A DNA stretch of 64,000 bases from Corythucha ciliata. Lineage: Eukaryota > Arthropoda > Insecta > Hemiptera > Tingidae. The DNA lies in NCBI GenBank assembly GCA_038030265.1, contig CM075940.1, positions 11,594,001 to 11,658,000 of the forward strand, given 5' to 3'. Position numbers and translations under genes: made by a program. The notes under the pieces were generated by a model. That model had not been told where the DNA came from. It did no database searches and worked only from the letters and a program-made list of their open reading frames with translations. How positions within the stretch are numbered: position 1 is the first letter of the stretch; each line of letters starts with the position of its first letter. Shown piece after piece: positions 59,310-64,000 of the stretch.

Positions 59310-60440
59310 AATGTTTTTTCACTACTTATTCAAACCCAAATTCCGATTGGTCACTTTAAAAAATCATTTTCGAGGGGTTAGCCTACCAAAAATCAAATTT
59401 TATCGATTTGGATATCGCAGAGAACCTCGCACCCCAAAAAGCCCACCTGGGAGACGAAAAACAGTTGATTCCCGAGTCTTCGTGGTCTTGTTCACACCGA
59501 TGGCTAGAACTTGCGGTTCCCTAGTTTTAATCCACATTTCGGGGATTTGGCGCTTTAAAAAGTCCAATTTTGTCGGTTTGACCCTTTCAACGCCCAAATT
59601 TTATGGATTTAGATGTCACAATACTCAATTTCTCTGGTTTCGCTTACCAAAAAAGCCAATTTTACAGGACTGCGTCAATAAGCCAATTTCTAGGGTTTGG
59701 CCTTTTATTAAAGTTTTGTGAACTTGGCAATCAAAAAACCCAATTTCGCAGTTTTTGAACATGCAAAACTATATATATATATATAACATTTCGCATGTTT
59801 GACTCCCTAAAAGGCGCAGTTTTGCTGGATTGGTCCGAAAAAACAATATCGTAGGTTTGGCCCACTCAAAAACGGGGTTTAACGGTCAAACAGGGGTTCA
59901 AACTCCGGGGACTTCATGAAGCAATTCCGTGGGTTTGGCTCTTTCGAAGTTCAAGTTTCACGGATTCAGCAACCCAATTTCTCGCGTTTTGAAGGGCAAT
60001 ATGTCAGTCATTATGCCACGGGTCTGGGGAATTTCGCACGGTTGGCCCCTGTTAAAAACATATTCGCCGAGGGATTGGCATGCCAAAAGAAAATAACAAT
60101 TTCGTGGATTTGGCCCACCGCAAATTGAGCCCACGTGTGAGTCACCCAAGCTCAAAAAAACAGTTAAAAGACTGTCCATTTTCAAACTGTTTTATGAGCT
60201 TGGGTGACCCACGCGTAGCGTGGGCTCAATTTGCGGCGGGCCAAATAAGAGTCAATTTTAAGGTTCCAAATGAAATTTCACCGAGTTGGTTCATTCACAA
60301 AACTAATCTCGAGGGTATCTGGCACCACGAAAGAACATTTCGTGGCGGTGGCAATAATTACAAACCAATTTCACTTGTCTGGCTCACCCGAAAAAGCGCA
60401 ATTTGGCGGGTTTCGCTGCATCAAAAACAAAATTTCGCAA
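59310..60440 (+). repeat. Degenerate minisatellite, family M2, second array
   Basis: Same words as 19920-21000 ('gtttggctctttcgaag', 'aatttcgtggatttgg', 'caatttc.cgggttt'). About 30 units of about 33-36 bases. Interrupted by a hairpin at 60106-60247 and a short TA repeat at 59769-59783. Confidence 0.75.
60106..60247. mobile_element. MITE-like hairpin element
   Basis: Arms of about 55 bases share TTTGGCCC(A/G)CCGCAAATTGAGCCCACG in the left arm and its inverse in the right, plus GTCACCCAAGCTCA. The loop is about 30 bases. Flanks are minisatellite M2, so a duplication is hard to see. Confidence 0.75.
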
Positions 60441-60550
60441 TAAATGGCCGATTCGCAATAACTCCCTCCTTCGTCCCGAACTCTGTCGTCGCTCTAGCTG
60501 TCCGAAGGAAGCCTGCCGGAAAAAAGAGGAAGTTGTATACGCTCTTATAA

Positions 60551-61920
60551 TTAATTTGTTGTGGATAGATCATTTTTAGAGAAGGCACTTTGAAGTGAAC
60601 CCATTCTTTTTTGTGATTCAGGGGGAGCACCGCTCCCCCAACCAGACCATTGCTGAGGGAGCATTCGCTCTCTCTGAACCCCACTTCCGCCGCCACTGTC
60701 GAATCCTAATTCGACGATGTAAATACAATTCAGCTGGAGATTTTCCACAAGCCAGAGGTGTGGCCCGATATCTGAGCACGATAGCTTTAATTTTGTCTGA
60801 GTGCGGAGTAGGATCGTTTTTGGATGCTGACGCTGTTTTACCGTTTGGACATATCGCTCCGCCAGACCATTTGTCGCAGGATGTCCGGGTGCTATGAGCT
60901 TATGAGAAATGCCGTGTTTGGAGCCGTAGTTTCTGAAATTCTCACTAAGTAAATATCGAGGCATTGTCTGTTACGATGATAGACGGATATCCGTGTGATT
61001 GTCGATGAAGTGGAAGGCGTGTCTCGTAAAATACGGACTTCTGCCAACTTTGATTTTGCGTCGACGACAATCAGGAAGTAACGACCTTCAAATGGGCCTG
61101 CCTAGTCGGTATAGAGGCGATCGCAATTGCCATCTGGTTCATGCCAAGGTTGGGCTGGAGCTTTGGCAGGGTTTGGCTTGAATAAGAGCGCAGTTTTCGC
61201 AGGATTTCACTTCTCGCTCTATATCATTGTCGATTCGTGGCCAGTACACGTAATTTATGGCGAGCTGTTTTCATCTTCACGATGCCGAGGTGAGTGGCAT
61301 GAAGTTTTGTTAGGATCGGGTCTGTGCTGACTGGTGGGAATGACTATTCGGTCGAGGCGAAAAAGGATACCGTTTTCGAGTGTGTATGGTTCGTCAGAGC
61401 TTTGAGACTGGAGACGTCGCAAAATTGGTCCTAGTTCGGGATGTTTCGATTTTGATGGTTTCGTAAGTGACGATATCGTTTGAAATTTGAAAAATTGTAT
61501 TTGCGAATAGGTGGGATACCTCTTATTATTCAAAGCATTGTCAGTGGCGGTATTACTAATGCCTCACGGTCGAGTTGGCTGTAATTCATTTCCGAGGACG
61601 ACAATGATCGTGATGCATAGGCTATGGGCTTTTCGTACCCATCCACGACATGGCTGAGAATGGCGACGACACCGTACGGGCTGGCGTCGGTAGACAACAC
61701 CAAAGGTAGGGCTGGGTTGTAAGGTATATTAAGACGCAGTCGCTGCACAATTCGTGTTTTAGTTTGAGAAAAGCCGAATGACAGGGTTTTGACCAGTGGA
61801 AACTTTTGTCCTATTTTAGCAATTAACGCAAAGGGTGGGTGATAGTCGAGAACTTCGGTATGAATTTGGCGTACTAACTTGCGTACTAACTGGCGTGACT
61901 TGTAGGACGAGGTAGGTCCG
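60551..61920 (-). pseudogene. Ty3/gypsy retrotransposon pol relic
   Basis: Minus-strand fragments in order: RNase H (61890-61530; VLSTDASPYGVVAILSH, PIAYASRSLSSSEMNYSQLD), linker and integrase N-terminal region (61533-61000; INYVYWPRIDNDIE, CENCALIQAK of the HHCC finger) and integrase core end (60964-60820; LIAPGHPATNGLAERYVQT). Several frameshifts and stops separate them, and gag, protease, most of RT and both LTRs are missing. The upstream side is cut at 61921 by element C. It belongs to a common gypsy lineage of invertebrates; it cannot be active. Confidence 0.92.
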
Positions 61921-62199
61921 CTCAGTAGCGTACCGAGGTAGGGGCGAGGGGGGGCGGACCGCCCCGGGCCCCCTATCAGAGGGGGCCCCCAAAAAGCTTG
62001 AATATGCAAAAATGAGAATTTTTGTATTTTTAGGTTCTACGTTCATGGATTTAGGTACATGAAAAGGAGTTCTGGCGCACGAATGACGGCGATTTGGCTC
62101 CTTTCGAAGATTTTCAGTCCATCCGATCTGGAGCTAATAGAATGTTAATGAAATAGCGCAAATAGTGTGGCTACATATTCGATTGACCCCACGAAAGCT

Positions 62200-64000
62200 C
62201 TATTCTAATGGCTCAATTGGAACAAAAATTCGCGCCTTCTAGAGGTAAATTCGCGGCTAAAATACAGAAAATACGCTGATTCCCAAGTTTCCTTGGGTCC
62301 GTAAGCAGATAAAATTGAGAAGGCGCTCTAATGTGCCGATGTAGGGGCAAGAATAGGCGGCAAAAAGTTTGAAACAAGCGCTAATATTCGTGGCTTAAAC
62401 TGAAAAAGCGCTCATTTGTGGTTTCTCAATGCAAATTTCAGACCATAATTTAGAAAAAATCGCTAGTTCGCTGTTTATAGAGGCAATTATACAGCTTGAA
62501 CGTAAAAAAAAAAAAAAAAACAACAAAAAAAAACCCTAAAGCGTAGGCAAAGCCCGCGGCTTAGGAAAATACGTTAAAACAAGGCTATACAAGTGAAAAA
62601 AAAATCACTTATTCGCGGATAAAACTAAGAAAACGCCTATCCATAGCATCTGAAGGATATTTTGAGGCTAAAACTGGGAAAGTAAAAATTGCTTTCAATT
62701 TTTTTCGACCTATCCTGCCGGTGTTTTTGTTTTCAGCGACGTGACGTTTCGTCGAGGGATCCTCAACGTCGCTGAAAACAAAAAACGCCGCCAGGATCGG
62801 TCGAAAAAAATTGAAAACAAGAAAACAAATCACTCCTGCCTCCAAAATAAAAATTGCTAATCCATTACAAAAATTTTTAAAAAAGCGGGCCCGAAATGTG
62901 AAAAAAAACCGCTAATAATTCACGGCTAATATTGAGAAAAGCCCTAATTATTGCGGCTAAAATAGAGAAAACCCCTAAATTTCAGCTGGGATCGAGGAAA
63001 ATTGCCAATTCGCCGCTATGAGGACATAAACGCCAATTTGTGGCAAAAATGGAGAAAAATCCCTTATTTTTGAGATAAAAACGCAAATAAATACGACAGT
63101 ATATATGTTCAAATTGAGAAAAGTGCTAGTCTCATGCTAAAATGGAGAAAAGCGCTAATTTGCGGCTGAAATGAAGACCATTTTTCAGTAATTATTTAAA
63201 ATTGAAAATACCTACACCAATTCTCGGCTTCTGAAGGCAATTATTTTATTTGTGGCAAAATTTGAAAATTCATTTCTATAGGAGAAAAAAACCGCTAACT
63301 CACAGCTAAAACTGAGCTAAAGCACTAATCCATAGCTTGAAGTGAAAAGAAGTTGTTAATGCGTGGCTAAAATGTACAAAAAAAAAAAAACTGAAAATAT
63401 GCGGCTAATTTTGGAAAATCACTAATTAACGCAACAAAAATTAAGAAAAACTCTTATTTGTTAGCTCAAATTGAGAAAACGTACTAATTCGCTTCTAAAA
63501 ATTGAGAAAACCCGCTAATTCGTGGGACAACAATTCTACTCTGCTGCTAAAATTTAGTAAAAGCGCTAATTCGCGGCTGTAAAATACAAAATTTCAGTTT
63601 GTATTTAAATGGTAGTACCTATCTACGGCAATTCTCGGCTTCATGCCTCAAAACTGAGGAAAAGCGTGAAGTGAAAAACCTTGCTAATTTACGGCTAAAA
63701 CTGTGAATAAGCGCTGATTTTCTGCTTGAATTGAGAAAAAGTGCTAATTCACTGCTAAAACGCCGTAAAGAACGCTCTTGCTCTGTGCTAAAAACTCCAA
63801 TCCGTAGCTAAAATTCGAGGAGAATCGCTTTTTCACGGGATAAAAACAATACCTTTGCGGCTGAAATTGAGTAAAACGTTGCATGCGGCCATAATTGAAA
63901 AAAAAAAAAACTCATTCGCGGGTAAAATTGACTCATTCGAGGAAAAATGGAGAAATTCGTCAATTTTGCGGCTTAACACGGTTTTGTCGCTCACAAAACG
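62200..64000 (+). repeat. Minisatellite M1 array, continues past the window
   Basis: More than 45 degenerate units in plus orientation ('gctaattcgcggctgtaaaa' at 63560). Interrupted by A-runs (62500-62535) and a hairpin MITE at 62696-62813. Confidence 0.82.
62696..62813. mobile_element. MITE-like hairpin element
   Basis: Arms of about 48 bases share CAATTTTTTTCGACC, TCCTG.CGG, GTTTTTGTTTTCAGCGAC and their inverses around a loop of about 30 bases. Inserted in the M1 array, so it is younger than that part of the array. Confidence 0.78.

Larger units (their letters stand above)
61922..64000 (+). mobile_element. Element C, copy 3, runs off the window
   Basis: Left end CAGTAGCGTACCGAGGTAGG with GCGGACCGCCCCGGGCC and 'atcagagggggcccc', followed by unique sequence and M1 minisatellite from about 62200. 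It interrupts the gypsy pol relic. The right end would lie beyond 64000. A second, diverged left-end-like block is at 62327-62360, suggesting nesting. Confidence 0.7.

Noticed and set aside
62200..64000. Centromeric or telomeric satellite
   Set aside because: Units are far too diverged for an active satellite, are enclosed by transposon ends, and recur next to ordinary genes. No telomere-type repeat is present.

Overview
This window comes from an animal nuclear genome. The single-copy genes are ordinary metazoan ones split by short introns (mostly 50-80 bases). The Rap1 protein has the C-terminal residues SLCVLL, which I recall from Drosophila Rap1, so an ecdysozoan, probably an arthropod, is the best guess. 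The species cannot be named from the sequence. Most of the window is repetitive: transposons, relics, fold-back elements and very long degenerate arrays of units of about 29-33 bases.

Supported host genes: a SERF-type small EDRK-rich factor (minus strand, 6386-7808, three exons); a patatin-like phospholipase of the PNPLA2/ATGL type (plus strand, 21216 to about 22694, eight exons); a complete Rap1 small GTPase (minus strand, 25580-27043, four exons, 184 residues); and an IQSEC/BRAG-type Arf guanine nucleotide exchange factor (plus strand, 49917-55966, with a probable coiled-coil first exon at 41581-41813). A tRNA-Thr-like sequence lies on the minus strand at 29720-29792. A possible first coding exon of an unrecognised gene is at 57717.

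Mobile elements: a 4.2 kb non-LTR retrotransposon (9084-13317), truncated at the 5' end inside ORF1, has an intact ORF2 with endonuclease, reverse transcriptase, RNase H and a CCHC finger, and a 13-base target duplication. A tRNA-derived SINE (5007-5277), also with a 13-base duplication, shares its 3' tail with this LINE and is probably its parasite. The LINE sits in one arm of a very large Tc1/mariner-like fold-back element (8840-14605). A second, PHD-finger LINE (42870-45043, minus) has lost its endonuclease region. A Ty3/gypsy pol relic (60551-61920, minus) is cut by another element. Several small MITE-like hairpins carry TAA or TA duplications.

The most unusual theme is the degenerate minisatellites. 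One family (core CTAATTCGCGGCTAAAATTG plus an A-rich linker) fills the interiors of at least two, probably three, transposon families with different termini, in both orientations, and covers roughly a fifth of the window. Two further families with different units are at 19920-21000 with 59310-60440, and at 45640-46300. A fourth array built on GTATCGAT words is at 30145-31165. Layout: 1-5300 repeats; 5300-8240 SERF; 8243-18424 nested transposons; 18425-21000 hairpin and minisatellite; 21216-27043 PNPLA and Rap1; 27044-33700 sparse; 33700-40980 transposon/minisatellite block; 41581-55966 IQSEC with insertions; 56000-58400 AT-rich; 58420-64000 minisatellites and gypsy relic.
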